Assembly (NCBI GenBank): GCA_015499995.1
Contig: JADNRV010000329.1
Coordinates: 1-53,841, forward strand
Length of the DNA stretch: 53,841 nt
Source of the DNA: Flammula alnicola
Lineage: Eukaryota; Basidiomycota; Agaricomycetes; Agaricales; Strophariaceae
Direction: 5' to 3'
The translations under genes were made by a program, and so were the position numbers. Positions 40,691 to 52,400 of this stretch are shown piece by piece. Position 1 is the first letter of the stretch, and the number at the start of each line of letters is the position of its first letter. The notes beneath the pieces were generated by a model that was given only the letters and a program-made list of their open reading frames with translations, was not told the DNA's origin and did no database searches.

Positions 40691-42805
40691 ATGCGTATAC
40701 GCATTCAAACCCATAGTCCCCTACCCGAAATAAAGGCGTGGTTTGTCCCAGATGTGCATAATCTACCAGACACTATATACGACCTGAAAGAAGCGTTGTG
40801 CTGGCGCGTTCAAGCCCTGAAAGATGGCCAATATCATGGCCAAAACCTCATTTTATTGCTGGAAGACTTCGAGCTTTTGAATGATAGCCCATTTAGCGCT
40901 GTCAGAGACGGTGATTTGATATGTATCAAGCAATCATCTTCGCCAAAGGTTGCAGATATGGAGATGGGTGTTGAGCTGGGTACGTGTTGCTTTGGTCCTT
41001 CGTCGAGGCATTTTAAATGACAGTCTCCTATCGTTCGTGCTGTAGAACAGCCACGGGAACGAAAACGCAAAAGGTCGCAGACTGCTAGTACTAGTATACC
41101 AAAAGCTACACCATTGTCAAGTCTACCTGCTCGGGCCCCAGCCGTTTTGCCTCCGTCGAAAAAGCGCACTCTCAAGCAGCCTGAGCCCTCCTCCGAGAGT
41201 GGATCTGAATCGGATACTTCTTCCTCGTCTTCCTCCTCATCATCTGCGTCTGGTTCATCCTCATCCTCAGCCTCATCATCCTCATCATCCTCGTCTGGTT
41301 CATCTTCACCACCAAAATCTCTGCCATCCAAAAAACCAGCTGCCAAAGCTTCTACAATCCCCAAATCAGTGCCCGAGTACGTCCATTTTAGCCATGTTAA
41401 CTTCCGCTGTAAGTTACGAAAATTCTATTGATGCAGTGTAATCCATGTCCCTCCTGGCCTTGGCAAGCCCTCAACACATTCACGCAACAAACGGCGGCGG
41501 AAGAAGAGAGAATTCGAGAAAGGTACAACTTCAACTCCAACGCCTGTACCACCAAAAGGAAGCTCCGAGGCGAATAGTCTTCCACTGGGAGCTGGCAAAC
41601 AACGGTCACTCGCACCTGCCAGTGCCGCCAATGTCAATCCAGCATTGGTTCCTTTACCTGCATCGCCAGGTATATCTACCTCTGCGCCTCCTACCGTCAT
41701 CGCATCCTCCTCGGCTTCCCGCAAAGATGCTCGTGTCAGTATTGATGGTGAGGGCGGAGAGGCCAGCAGCAGCAAACCCTCACCCGCTCCGGTGTACATC
41801 ACCCAAGACCAAGTCATGATGGGCTCCATGCGAAACAAGAATAAGAAGAAGGGGTTCAAGCTCTCCATGTCGAACCCGATACCGCAGAAGATCGTCTTTG
41901 GGGAGGAGGCTGCAACCACCGTGCCGGCGGAGCAGAGCAATCGCAATGCTAACGCCAACGAGCACGACATGCAAATGCAAGTGGACAGTGAATCCTTTAC
42001 TTACGCCTCCTCTTCGTCGTTTGTCGGCACATCAGCACCAGTACCATACGCCCGTTTGATCCCGCCCTCCGAGATCCAAGAGCGTGGCGAGCTGCCTCCG
42101 AACATGTTCGTCACGAGCGTGGACGTCGAAGCTGGGATGTGGGACGACTATACGACCACCATCAGTAAAGATAACAACAACGGCAGCAATAATAGTAATG
42201 GCAAGGCGTCGAAATCTAAAAAGAGGGGCAAGAAAAAGAAGACTGACGACGAGGATTATTACGCGCAAAACGAATCGTGGTACGCCGAGACGCAAGAAGA
42301 CGATGTGGGACTTGATGCATCTGCGATGCTGGACTACTCCGAATCGACAGATGCCAATGCAGCTTCTGCTGCTTCAGGTGGATTAGATTGGGATCGGGCG
42401 GAACGGCAATGGGACAGCAGTACGGTCATAACGAGCGCAGACCAGCTGAGCGCTGGTGCACTTGTCGGGTGGAAGGTATGTCTTTAGAATGATTTTATTT
42501 TCCCCTTTCGATATTGATTGCTTCCTCTCCTCTCCCAGGGTCTCGCGATCAATCCTCGAACGTTCTCTCCCGAGGTCCTATTAAACATTGCGAAGGTCGC
42601 CAAATTTTCCGAAGCTGCTTCTGATTCTGGGTCGAGCGTTATTATACGAAAGATGCAACGACCGTCAGCGAACGAAGCTGCGTTCGCGTTCGGCTTGAAT
42701 GGCATTTCCGGGTCTGACGGCGAAGAGGATGTCGAGGAAGAGAGTGTGGAGTGGGCGGAGGTGTTGGCATCCCAGTGGCGACTCTTGGAAGGCTTGGATA
42801 TCTAA
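40691..42805 (+). CDS. Coilin-like nuclear (Cajal body) protein
   Basis: Four exons: join(40691..40979, 41046..41376, 41437..42475, 42539..42805), 641 residues. The N terminus MRIRIQTHSPLPEIKAWFVP, followed by TIYDLKEALCWRV and LLEDFELLNDSPFSAVRDGDLICIK, matches the coilin N-terminal domain. A long disordered middle part has a Ser-rich tract of about 45 residues ([12 protein letters not shown] type), basic clusters (NKRRRKKREFEK) and Asn repeats. The C-terminal end (GWKGLAINPRTFSPEVLLNIAKV and the following segment) corresponds to the Tudor-like C-terminal region of coilin. Coilin scaffolds Cajal bodies, where snRNPs mature. Coilin is lost in several fungal lineages and retained in others; the call is by motif recall. 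Confidence 0.8.
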
Positions 42806-43318
42806 ATAAAGCCTTTCGCATCAGTTGAATACTGATTGTGCGATTCAGTGTGCCCTTCCAAAGGTCCTCGGTGCACTGATCGTGAGGTACATGAGCCCGC
42901 CACGATCCCTATAAGTTCAACCCAACACGGAAACAATATTTACGAACTTTCACGGTGTGTGTAGACCGCGCACAAGTTTACCGTCGACTGAGTGAAGGTA
43001 TGTTACAGGAAGTAACCGTAGGCCCACTGAAGTTTAACGGCGAGTCGGGGACGAACAAGCGAGAGGAAATTTATTGATGGTAATCTTCTGCTCTACATAA
43101 GTTAATCTGCGTTTTACTGGACCCGCAATGCCCAACGTCAACCTCCTACCAACCACGTCCAAGTTCCAACTAAGTCCACAAGCCCGGAAATTCATGTCGG
43201 ACAAATTTCGATTCTAATTTTACTGCTGAGGTTGCAGTTCAAGGACTCGGCATCCCTTCCGCACGAAGACGGACATCCTCCCTCGACCCACTTGTTTCTG
43301 CGCAGGTCAAATGCCTTC
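42806..43318. other. Spacer at start of the tandem array
   Basis: About 510 bp between the coilin-like stop (+) and the first pseudokinase stop (-). From about 42998 it matches the start of the next unit (about 44906), so it is the outer edge of array unit 1. At about 43240-43312 it holds a tail duplication that resembles the last 25 codons of the pseudokinase. Confidence 0.6.
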
Positions 43319-44579
43319 TCAGTCAGCGGCGCACCACCCACAGGAGCACGTAGCCCCACCCTTTACCCACTTGTTGCTGTACAGCTCAGACGCCGTTGGC
43401 CTCTCGGCAGGGTCAAGGGCGAGGCACAGTCTGAGAAACGACGCCGTGAGCGCCATATCTTTTGGTGATAATTTATCGTTTGCTGCGAGGCCGTCTTCGA
43501 GCGTAGACAAGGTTTCTGCCAATTTCTCCGCAGGCGATTCAGCGTATGACAGTGAAAACAGTGGCTCGCCGGTGAGGAGGAAATACGCCTTGGATATCCA
43601 CATAATGAACGCGAAACATTATCAGAAAATAAGAAACAAAACTCACGGTACAGGCTAGCATCCAGATATTAGTTTTGGTGTCGACCTTGCCGCCTAGAAG
43701 TGCTTCCGGCGGAAGCAGACTGGGGGCTGCATCGAGTGAGACAGTTCCATTTGCTCGACGTGCTGGAAGAAAATGGTCGTCAATCTTCTTAAAAAAGTAT
43801 GAAAAGGACACTCACCGTGTCCGAAATTGCTTAGAACGATAAGTTCATCAGCAAAGACTTCTCGAGAATCATTCCACTTCGAATAATTAGGTAGCGGCTG
43901 AGATACGAGAACTGGATACACTTTGCCATCTTTGCCTGTGATTTGTTCGACCGGCGCACAAGGAAACGGTGCAAGTACTTTCATGATATCTTTGGCGGCG
44001 TTGAGAGACAAGAAGAGGAAATTATGGGGAGTAACGGCTAGGACAAGTATCACACATTCTCAGCAGGAAGAATGTTTAGTTTGCAAAGATAATGTCCGTA
44101 CCGCCATGAATGATTTTGAGCCTGTCAAACTTGCACAGTGGACTCAAGATATCACATATGACTTTCTGTACAACGTGAAGAGGCAATGTGCCTCCAGATT
44201 CAGGGTCACTGCGACGGAGGGCCTCAATCGAGGAGCCCAAAGGGCGTATCACCAAGCAGAGATGTCTGCCCTTCGGACTTTCTTCGTAGAAGTGGTCAAT
44301 GAAGTCGAGAGCACCAGATCTTATTTGTGTCTTAATGGTGTTTTGGAGAAGCTTAAGCTCCTCTTTGGCAGAGGGTTCCTGCGTGGCTGAAACAGTGAAT
44401 ATCTTGATGACTTCGATCTCGTCTGGGTCGTCGGTATCGATTGCGAGCCAGCTGGAAGATCGTGGTCCCCAGCCTACTTTACGCATGATGGACCATATCC
44501 CGTTCTCAAGCGTTTGTCCGGGTTGACCAGCGAAATAGCCAACTGGGGAGTCAAGTTGTTCTTCCGGGAAGAGCGTCAT
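43319..44579 (-). CDS. Predicted pseudokinase (SRPK-like fold), copy 1
   Basis: Four exons: complement of join(43319..43588, 43647..43762, 43816..44037, 44102..44579), 361 residues. The kinase N-lobe is seen as a glycine loop VGWGPRSSSWLAID (about 35-48) and VIK with the lysine at 59, plus a helix-C-like KEELKLL. The catalytic loop, assembled across intron 1, reads IHGAVTPHNFLF: the HRD-type aspartate is replaced by Ala at 160. The DFG position reads LSNFGHA: Asp is Asn at 230. The C-lobe then shows LLPPEALLGG, TNIWMLACT and AERPTA. It resembles the SRPK-like families amplified in Agaricomycetes. A role as an inactive scaffold or ATP-binding decoy is an inference. The ATG at 44579 was chosen as it aligns with the other copies. 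Confidence 0.83.
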
Positions 44580-45236
44580 GATGATGGGAGTAGTCTTCAA
44601 GCTCAGGCTGCTGCCATTGGGTCTATTGTTAGAACCATCAGGCTACGAGCCTATATCTAGAACTCACTTGTGTATACAGTATCTCGCAACAAGAGAAATT
44701 TGAAGTGGGCACAGGCTTCATTCTTAGAATTTGAAAAAGACTAAATAAGTCGCGGGTATGACTCACCGTATGAGACAACCAACGAGTTCGACAAATTTGG
44801 ATTATAGACAACGTAAGTTAGTAAGCCGTGATCGACAAGCAAGAACGCGAAAATCTGGACAAATATAGTTCTGTAATTGCTACAGTAGAACTTGTACTCA
44901 TGAAAGATATGCTATAGGAGGTAACCGTAGGGCCACTGGAGTTTAGCGGCAAGTTGGCGACGAAGAAGCGAGAGGAAATTTATTGATAGTAATCATCTAT
45001 TGTACATACATAATTTAATTTGCGAGTTTTACTGGACCCATAACGCCCAATGTCAACCTCCTAAAAACCACGTCCAAGTTCCAACTAGTAGGCTCACAAG
45101 CACGGAAATTCATGTCGAACAAATCTCGATTCTAATTTCACTGCTGACGCTGCAGCTCAGGTACTCGGCATCCATTCCGCACGAACACGGAGATTCTCCC
45201 TCTACCCACTTGTTTCTGCACAGGTCAAATGCCTTC
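44580..45236. other. Array spacer between copies 1 and 2
   Basis: Contains the 5' region of copy 1, with a possible untranslated exon (MKPVPTSNFSCCEI-like frame ending at a GTGAGT donor near 44670, not in phase with the main start), then the 3' region of copy 2 from about 44906. The tail duplication of copy 2 lies at about 45160-45235. Confidence 0.55.
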
Positions 45237-46499
45237 CTAGTCAGCGGCGCACCATCCACAGGAGCACGTAGCTCCACCCTGTACCCACTTGTTGTTGTAT
45301 AGCTCAAATGCCGTTGGCCTCTCGCAAGGGTCAAGGGCGAGGCACAGTCTGAGAAACGACGCGGTGAGCGCTATATCTTTTGGTGATAATTTATCGTTTG
45401 CTGCGAGGCGGTCTTCGATAATGGACAACGTTTCTGCCAGTTTCTCCACAGGCGATTCGGCATATGACAGTGAAAACAGTGGTGTGCCGGTGAGGAGGAA
45501 ATACGCCTTGGATATCCACATAATGAATGCGAAACATTATCAGAAAATAAGAAACAAAACTCACGGTACATGCCAGCATCCAGATATTAGTTTTGGTGTC
45601 GACCTTGCCGCCTAGAAGTGCTTCCGGCGGAAGCAGATTGGGAGCAGCGTCGAGTGAGACAGTTCCATTTGCTCGTTGTGCTGGAAGAAAATGGCCATCA
45701 ATCTTCTTTAAAAAGTATGAAAAGGACACTCACCATGTCCGAAATTGCTTAGAACGATAGTTTCATCAGCAAAGACCTCTCGAGTATCATTCCACTTCGC
45801 ACGGTGGGGCATCGGCTGAGATATGATAACTGGGTACACTTTGCCATCTTTGCCTGTGATTTGTTCGACCGGCGCACAAGGGAATGGTGCGAGATCTTCC
45901 ATGATATCTTTGGCGGCGCCGACAGACTCGAAGAGGAAATTATCGGGAGTAATGGCTAGGACAAGTATCACACATTTTCAGCAAATGAAGAATGTTTAGT
46001 TTTCAGAGATGATGGACGCACCTCCATGAACGATTTTGAGCCCGTCAAGCTCGCACAGTGGACTCAAGATATCGCATATGACTTTCTGTACAGCGTAAAG
46101 AGGCAATGTGCCTCCAGATTCAGGGTCACTGAGACGGAGGGCCTCAATTGAGGAGCCCAAAGGGCGTATCACCATGCAGAGATGTTTGCCTTTCGGACTT
46201 TCTTCGTAGAAGTGGTCGACGAAGTCAAGAGCACCAGATCCTATTTGTGTCTTAATGGTGTTTCGGAGAAGCTTAAGCTCCTCTTTTGCAGAGGGTTCCT
46301 GCGTGGCTGAAACAGTGAATATCTTAATGACTTCGATCTCGTCTGGGTCCTCGGTATCGATTGCGAGCCAGCTGGAAGATCGCGGTCCCCAGCCTACTTT
46401 ACGCAAGATGGACCATGTCCCGTTGTCAAGCGTTTGTCCGGGTTGACCAGCAAAATAGCCAACTGGGGAGTCAAGTTGTTCTTCCGGGAAGAGCGACAT
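45237..46499 (-). CDS. Predicted pseudokinase (SRPK-like fold), copy 2
   Basis: Four exons: complement of join(45237..45506, 45565..45680, 45734..45955, 46022..46499), 361 residues, the same exon lengths as copy 1 (270, 116, 222, 478). Start MSLFPEEQLDSPVGYF. The catalytic loop reads VHGAITPDNFLF (Ala for Asp) and the DFG site LSNFGHA (Asn for Asp). The lysine of VIK is kept. Differences from copy 1 are scattered and keep the frame, which suggests the protein is still under selection. A 411-bp element sits 13 bp upstream of the ATG, so its original promoter has been pushed away. The upstream ATG found in copies 1 and 3 has become ATC here (near 47033). Confidence 0.83.
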
Positions 46500-47533
46500 G
46501 ATGGGAGTAGTCCATAATTATAATGGTCGACCCCTACTAATTTTGGCCCGGCAAACACCGATGTTTGTTTTAATTACCGGCCAAAAGCCGGTCCGGCCTT
46601 TCAAACCCCCAAACTAAAGGCGTGCAGTGATGTCTGCTCTTGACGTTCTTCGCCGCCCATCGACTTATCTTGTGGTCACCGAAACACAAGAAAAGGCAAG
46701 TAAAGCCGATTTTCTTACTGTGCTTTGCATATTTTTGTGAAAACGCAAAACATTTCCAGCGGGGTCACGTGCTGATGTTTTTATCTCTTTTCTAAACTCA
46801 TCATTGACCACCGTTATTGCAGGTCAACGTACATATGGGTAGTGCCATTCTATGTATGAGCACTGCTCTGAGCAATAGAAATGACTCGTATAAGCCGTGC
46901 GTAAGCAATGGTCCACTTACAAGTCTTCAAGCTCAGGCTGCTGCCATTGGGTCTATTGTTAGATTCATTGGGCTACGACGTATCTAGAACTCACTTGTGT
47001 ATATCTCGCAACAAGAGTTCGAAGTGGGCACAGGCTTGATTCTTAGAAATTGAAAATTAAATACTTAAGTAGCAGGTATGACTCGCCGTATGAGACAACC
47101 AACGAGTTCGACCAATTTGGATTCTAGACAACGCAAGTTAAGCCGTGAGCAAGAACGCGAAAATCTGGACAAATGAAGTTCTGTAAGTTGCGACAGTGGA
47201 ACTTGTACTGATGAAAGATATTTTATCCAGGTGCTCTGTTCTACGGAGTAGTACAAAGGTGACAGTAGTAACTGGGCATGCTCTACTTTTAGGAAAGCAA
47301 GGGCGGGTAAAGGTAAGCAAATCATGAGATAAAAGACTCAGGAAATGCTGGATCTAGGTTAACATGACAGAGTGTGATAGATAGATGGGTGATGATACAG
47401 ATTGAACGATGAGAGCACTGACATTTCAGTGCTCGATTTACCGCTAACGCTGCAGTTCAAGGACTCGGCATCCATTCCGCACGAACACGGAGATCCACCC
47501 TCTCACTTGTTTCTGCACAGCTCAAATGCCGTC
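46500..47533. other. Array spacer between copies 2 and 3, with insertion
   Basis: Contains the inserted element (46513-46923), then the displaced 5' region of copy 2 (46924-47200), and the 3' region of copy 3. About 47200-47430 is repeated near 49070-49310 beyond copy 3. The tail duplication of copy 3 lies at about 47455-47530. Confidence 0.6.
46513..46923. mobile_element. 411-bp non-coding insertion upstream of pseudokinase copy 2
   Basis: Defined by comparison with copies 1 and 3, where GGAGTAG.CTTCAAGCTCAGG is continuous (44586-44607 and 48791-48812). Here it is interrupted after GGGAGTAGTC and resumes with TCTTCAAG, so a 2-bp TC duplication is likely. The insertion starts CATAATTATAATGG and ends CCACTTACAAG. 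A partial inverted copy of its right third is at 36715-36847. It has no coding capacity. It contains GGCCGGACCGGC-like GC-rich blocks near 46566-46600. The class is unknown. Confidence 0.85.
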
Positions 47534-48788
47534 CTAGTCAGCGGCGCACCATCCACAGGAGCACGTAGCTCCACCCCGTACCCACTTGTTGCTGTACAGC
47601 TCAAATGCCGTTGGCCTCTCGGCAGGGTCAAGGGCGAGGCACAGTCTGAGAAACGACGCCGTGAGCGCTATATCTTTTGGTGATAATTTATCGTTTGCTG
47701 CGAGGCGGTCTTCGAGCGTGGACAAGGTTTCTGCCAATTTCTCCACAGGCGATTCGGCGTATGACAGTGAAAACAGTGGCGTGCCGGTGAGGAGGAAATA
47801 CGCCTTGGATATCCACATAATGAATGCGAAACATTATCAGAAAATAAGAAACAAAACTCACGGTACATGCCAGCATCCAGATATTAGTTTTGGTGTCGAC
47901 CTTGCCGCCTAGAAGTGCTTCCGGCGGAAGCAGATTGGGTGCTGCGTCGAGTGAGACAGTTCCATTTGCTCGACGTGCTGGAAGAAAATGGTCATCAATC
48001 TTCTAAGGTATGAAAATGACGCTCACCATGTCCGAAATTGCTTAGAACAATAATTTCATCAGCAAAGACTTCTCGAGAAGCATTCCACTTCGCACGATGG
48101 GGCATCGGCTGAGATACGATAACTGGGTATACTTTGCCATCTTTGCCTGTGATTTGTTCGACCGGCGCACAAGGGAATGGTGCAAGATCTTCCATGATAT
48201 CTTTGGCGGCGCCGACAGACTCGAAGAGGAAATTGTCGGGAGTAACGGCTAGGACAATGCACATTTTCAGCAAATGAAGAATGTTTAGTTTTCAAAGATG
48301 ATGTCCGTACCTCCATGAACGATTTTGAGCCTGTCAAGCTTGCACAGTGGACTCAAGATATCACATATAGCTTTCTGTACAGCATAAAGAGGCAACGTGC
48401 CTCCAGATTCAGGGTCACTGAGACGGAGGGCCTCAATCGAGGAGCCCAAAGGGCGTATCACCATGCAGAGATGTCTGCCCTTCGGACTTTCCTCGTAGAA
48501 GTGGCCGATTAAATCGAGAGCACCAGATCGTATTTGCGTCTTAATGGTGTTTCGGAGAAGCTTAAGCTCCTCTTTGGCAGAGGGTTCTTGCGTGGCTGAA
48601 ACAGTGAATATCTTGATGACTTCGATCTCGTCTGGATCGTCGGTATCGATTGCGAGCCAGCTGGAAGATCGTGGTCCCCAACCTACTTTACGCAAGATAG
48701 ACCATGTCCCGTTGTCAAGCGTTTGTCCGGGTTGACCAGCAAAATAGCCAACTGGGGAGTCAAGTTGTTCTTCCAGGAAGAGCGACAT
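47534..48788 (-). CDS. Predicted pseudokinase (SRPK-like fold), copy 3
   Basis: Four exons: complement of join(47534..47803, 47862..47977, 48027..48248, 48311..48788), 361 residues; exon lengths equal the other copies, and intron 2 is 4 nt shorter. Start MSLFLEEQLDSPVGYF. The frame is open upstream to 48848 (MNLTTDTPSGSSLSL), an alternative start. The catalytic loop reads VHGAVTPDNFLF and the DFG site LSNFGHA, so both catalytic aspartates are missing as in copies 1 and 2. The C-lobe ends NKWVRGGATCSCGWCAAD. Confidence 0.83.
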
Positions 48789-49438
48789 GATGGGAGTAGC
48801 CTTCAAGCTCAGGCTGCTGCCACTGGGAGTGTCTGTTGTTAGATTCATCAGGCTACGAGATACCTAGAACTCACGTGTGTATATCTCGAAACAAGAGAAG
48901 TTTGAAGTGGGCGCAGGCTTCATTCTTAGACTTTGAAAAGACTAAGTCGCGGGTATGACTCACCGTATGAGACAACGGACGAGTTCGACCGCTTATAGAC
49001 AACATAAGTTAGGCAGTGATCGACAAGCAACAAGAAATCCTGGACAAATCAAGTTTTGTAATTTGCCGCAGTGGAACTTGTACTGTATGAAAGATATTTT
49101 ATCCAGGTGCTCAGTTCTACGGAGTAAGTACAAAGGCGACAGCAGTAACTGGGCGTGCTCTACTTTTAGGAAATGCAAGGGCGGGTAAAGGTAAAGCAAA
49201 TCGAGACATAAAAGCGTCAGAAATGCTGGATCTAGGTTAATATACATAAACAATGGCAGAGATAGATGGTGATGATACAGATTGAACGATTGAGAGCACT
49301 GACATTTCAGTGACTTGATGACAATATCCTAGGATTAGCGAGCGATAAATAACGAGGCTGGAAATGGGTTGTGTAAAGCAGTTTGTGTCCGTGTCGGTGT
49401 CAAGATCGGTGTCGGGTGAGTAGAGTTACTGGGCAAGA
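48789..49438. other. Spacer between pseudokinase copy 3 and the PPR gene
   Basis: About 650 bp: 5' region of copy 3 and, after about 49070, the sequence also found at 47200-47430 (unit edge). The array homology ends near 49310. No further gene. Confidence 0.55.
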
Positions 49439-52400
49439 TTATTGAGGTACAGAGTAATCCGTTAGGACTCCGCTGATACGGTTGTACACCGCCTCTGGAT
49501 ATTGTCTAGGTTGGGGAAGTAATGTCAGCAACGGCTTGGAATAAGAAGAATATAACGTACCTTTCTTTCAGTCGTTCGAGGAGTTCGATAGCAGCATCGC
49601 GGTTGCCCGCGCCAAATTCCGCCCTGACCATAACTTCCCAAGTCGAAGGCTAGAAAAAGAAAGAAATTTTTAGAATGTTGTTGTCAGATATTATAGAGCA
49701 AAAAAGGTTACCTCGCGATAGACAGGTGCCGTGACCGAAACACCCTCGTTCATATCAGGACTATGAGGAGCATGGTTGTTAGGAGCGGCAACACCAGTAG
49801 GCGGGTTCGACAGCGATTCGAAAATCGCTCTGGCCTGTTCCATGTCGCCCACATTGGCATAGCCCTTGATCAAAAAGTTGGCAATATATGCAGTCATATG
49901 CACGCCCGCCTCGATCATCTTGTTGACGTAGACAGGCAGAAGGTCCGTGCGTTTGTGCGCGACAATGACATTGATTACGGCTTCGAAGGCAACGGCGTCG
50001 GGCTTGGGTGCCCTGGGGTACGTGCCCATCGACTCGAACATCGAGAGGGCCCTGTCGAGGTCCTTTGAGACACACCCGTATGCGTTGATGAGCGAGGCAA
50101 AGTGGGCTCCGGTGATCTCGACGGAGGTGTCTTTCTGGAGTTTGGAGAAGACTTCCTCCATTGAGGGCAGATCGACGGGTTCGATAGACCCATAGGCGTC
50201 AAGAAGCAGCTGCGACGCGGAAAAGGGTTTAAATGTAAATATATGCTATGCAAAGCGAAAGAAAAAGAAAAAATGTACCTTGTAGGTATGAGCCGATGGC
50301 TTCACACCAGCCTTTTCCATCTCTTCGTAATAATAAAGCACGCTTAGTCGGTATGGTTTCGTCGTGGTGTGCAGCTGCATCATCGTATTGTACGGCGGCA
50401 CCCTTGGCTTGAAGTTCGGCGAATGCACCATCTCGCGGAAGAGGCTCTCAGCAGATGCAACATCGCCCACCCTCGCACAAGCACCGATGACCGCGCCATA
50501 GGTGATAGACGACGCCCTGATCCCGCTCGCCTTCATCTGCTGGAACAGCTCCAACGCATAATCGGCCTTGCGCGCCTTGGACAATTTCGAGATGATGTTG
50601 TTGTACAGGTACATGTTCGGCTTGACGCCCCTCTCCACCGCCTCCTGGAAGAGCGCCATCGCACCGGAAGTATCGTCCGTGGTGTCCTTCACGAGCTGGA
50701 TCAATATCCCATACGAGTCAGCGGAAGGACACAACCCCTGGTCGAGGATGCGGAACCGATGCACATGCGCCGCGTCGACGTGGCCCGCGTGGGCGAGCGC
50801 AATGATCATGTTGTCCTCGATGTGGGCCCACTCGTACAGCTGGTGCTCCGCGGGAATCGTCTGCAGGACCGTCTGCGCGGCGGTGTACAGCTCGCGAACC
50901 TTGTCCGTGTCCCTTACGCGTCCTTCGCTCTGGATAAGCCGACCGATGACCCCGAGGTTAGGCACGATGCCCTTCTGCAGCCCCTCCTCGAACATTCTGT
51001 AGGCCTTGTTCAACGGTTCTACGGGTATGGAGGCCATGAGAGGTCCAAGGAGTGTGTTGATGGACTTGCCGAGATACGCGTCCTGTTTGAGCGGCGTCTG
51101 ATACTCGTTGGCCAAAACCTGCGACTCCACCGGCTGGAGGAACGCATCGGGGGGCTGCGTCAAGGCATTCTCCAAGGCTGAGTACCTCAGCTGGTCGTAT
51201 TGCTGTGCCGCCTCGAGATACGAAGGTCCAAACCTGGCGAGGACGTCCACACGTGCCTGTTCACCAAACTGCCTGTCGATGACTCCGATAACGCGCTGCC
51301 GGATATCCTCGTCGAGGACATCAAACGCCAGCCCATGCCCCGCGAGGTCTTCCAAAAGAGAGATCAAACCACCGTACACAAACCCGGGGAGCTCAGGGAG
51401 GCCCTCGGGGTTCCCATCCAACGCATTCGTCTCAAAATGCACCGCATAAGTGAATAGGATATTCCAGTCTTCCAAGATGAGGTCTTCGTAGGGTATGAGG
51501 TTGAGGTACTTCGTGCGGCCGTATGAATCCAAGAAAAAGGGGGCGAACTTCAATTGCGGCTTCAACGACAGTTGGAAGGCCAATCGTGCCAGAGTTAAGG
51601 CGGAGAGGAAAGAGAGCTCGCCGAGGCCCGTGCTCGCGGTGTCATACACGTGCGCGATGAATTTTCGTTGTCAGGTCCTGCAATCTGAGGTACTTGGTGT
51701 GCATCCTCGTGCTATCGCCCATGGCATCCGCTGTTTGCTTGGTGATGAACTCGTAAAAAGCCCTGCACGAAACATCGTAGGCGCCCCTCGACACCAGCTC
51801 CCGGCAAATGTCCAACGTCAATCTATGGTCCCGGAAACCCGGTGGAAGGGTATCTTGAAGATCTTCGAGCAAGAATTGCAGGGTCTCGATGGCTGTCGCA
51901 TTGTCGACGTCGTTGTTCTTCAGGTTCTCCATGTTGGCGGTGTGTACGATCAGACGGTCCGAAGAGCGAATTTGGAAGTGGTCCTCCACGTGTATCACTT
52001 TAAGGATCTTGTACAGCCTGTTGAGGTCGTCGATCTTCCCGTGAATGGCCAGCGCGTCGAGCATCAAAAACCACGCCAAAGCATCCGGACGCATGGCATT
52101 CCCGCCGAGACCCTGGAACGGGTCCTCCGGGGCGCGCTCCTGTCCAAGCAGCTTATCGAACCAAGCCAACGCGGACTGGATGTCCCCAGCTTGCAGGAAC
52201 CCGTTGATAACGGTCGAGAACGTAGACGAAGTCGTGATCGGCACATCCGCTGAGGTAAAATGGTCGCCAGCAACAGAGTTGACCATCTGGTCCACGAGCC
52301 CGATGGCTTTATCAGGCATGGCGGCGCGGAAATATGCTTCGATCATGACGTTCCACGTCATGATTTGGGCCTGACGCTCGACGTCCGCCATATTGGAGAA

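Noticed and set aside
40834..41364. Acidic minus-strand frame opposite the coilin-like gene
   Set aside because: It is the antisense of the Ser-rich tract (TCC/TCA codons read as Glu/Asp), not a gene.
44640..44760. Upstream coding exon for the pseudokinases (MKPVPTSNFS frame)
   Set aside because: Its phase does not join the main frame by any visible acceptor, and the ATG is lost in copy 2; it is probably untranslated.
50369..51181. Long plus-strand frame opposite the PPR gene
   Set aside because: The minus strand carries clear PPR repeats; the plus frame is a GC-rich shadow.
51642..51700. A 16-nt intron (GTACCTCAGATTGCAG) restoring the PPR frame
   Set aside because: Far too short for a spliceosomal intron; a base gain at the T4 run is simpler.
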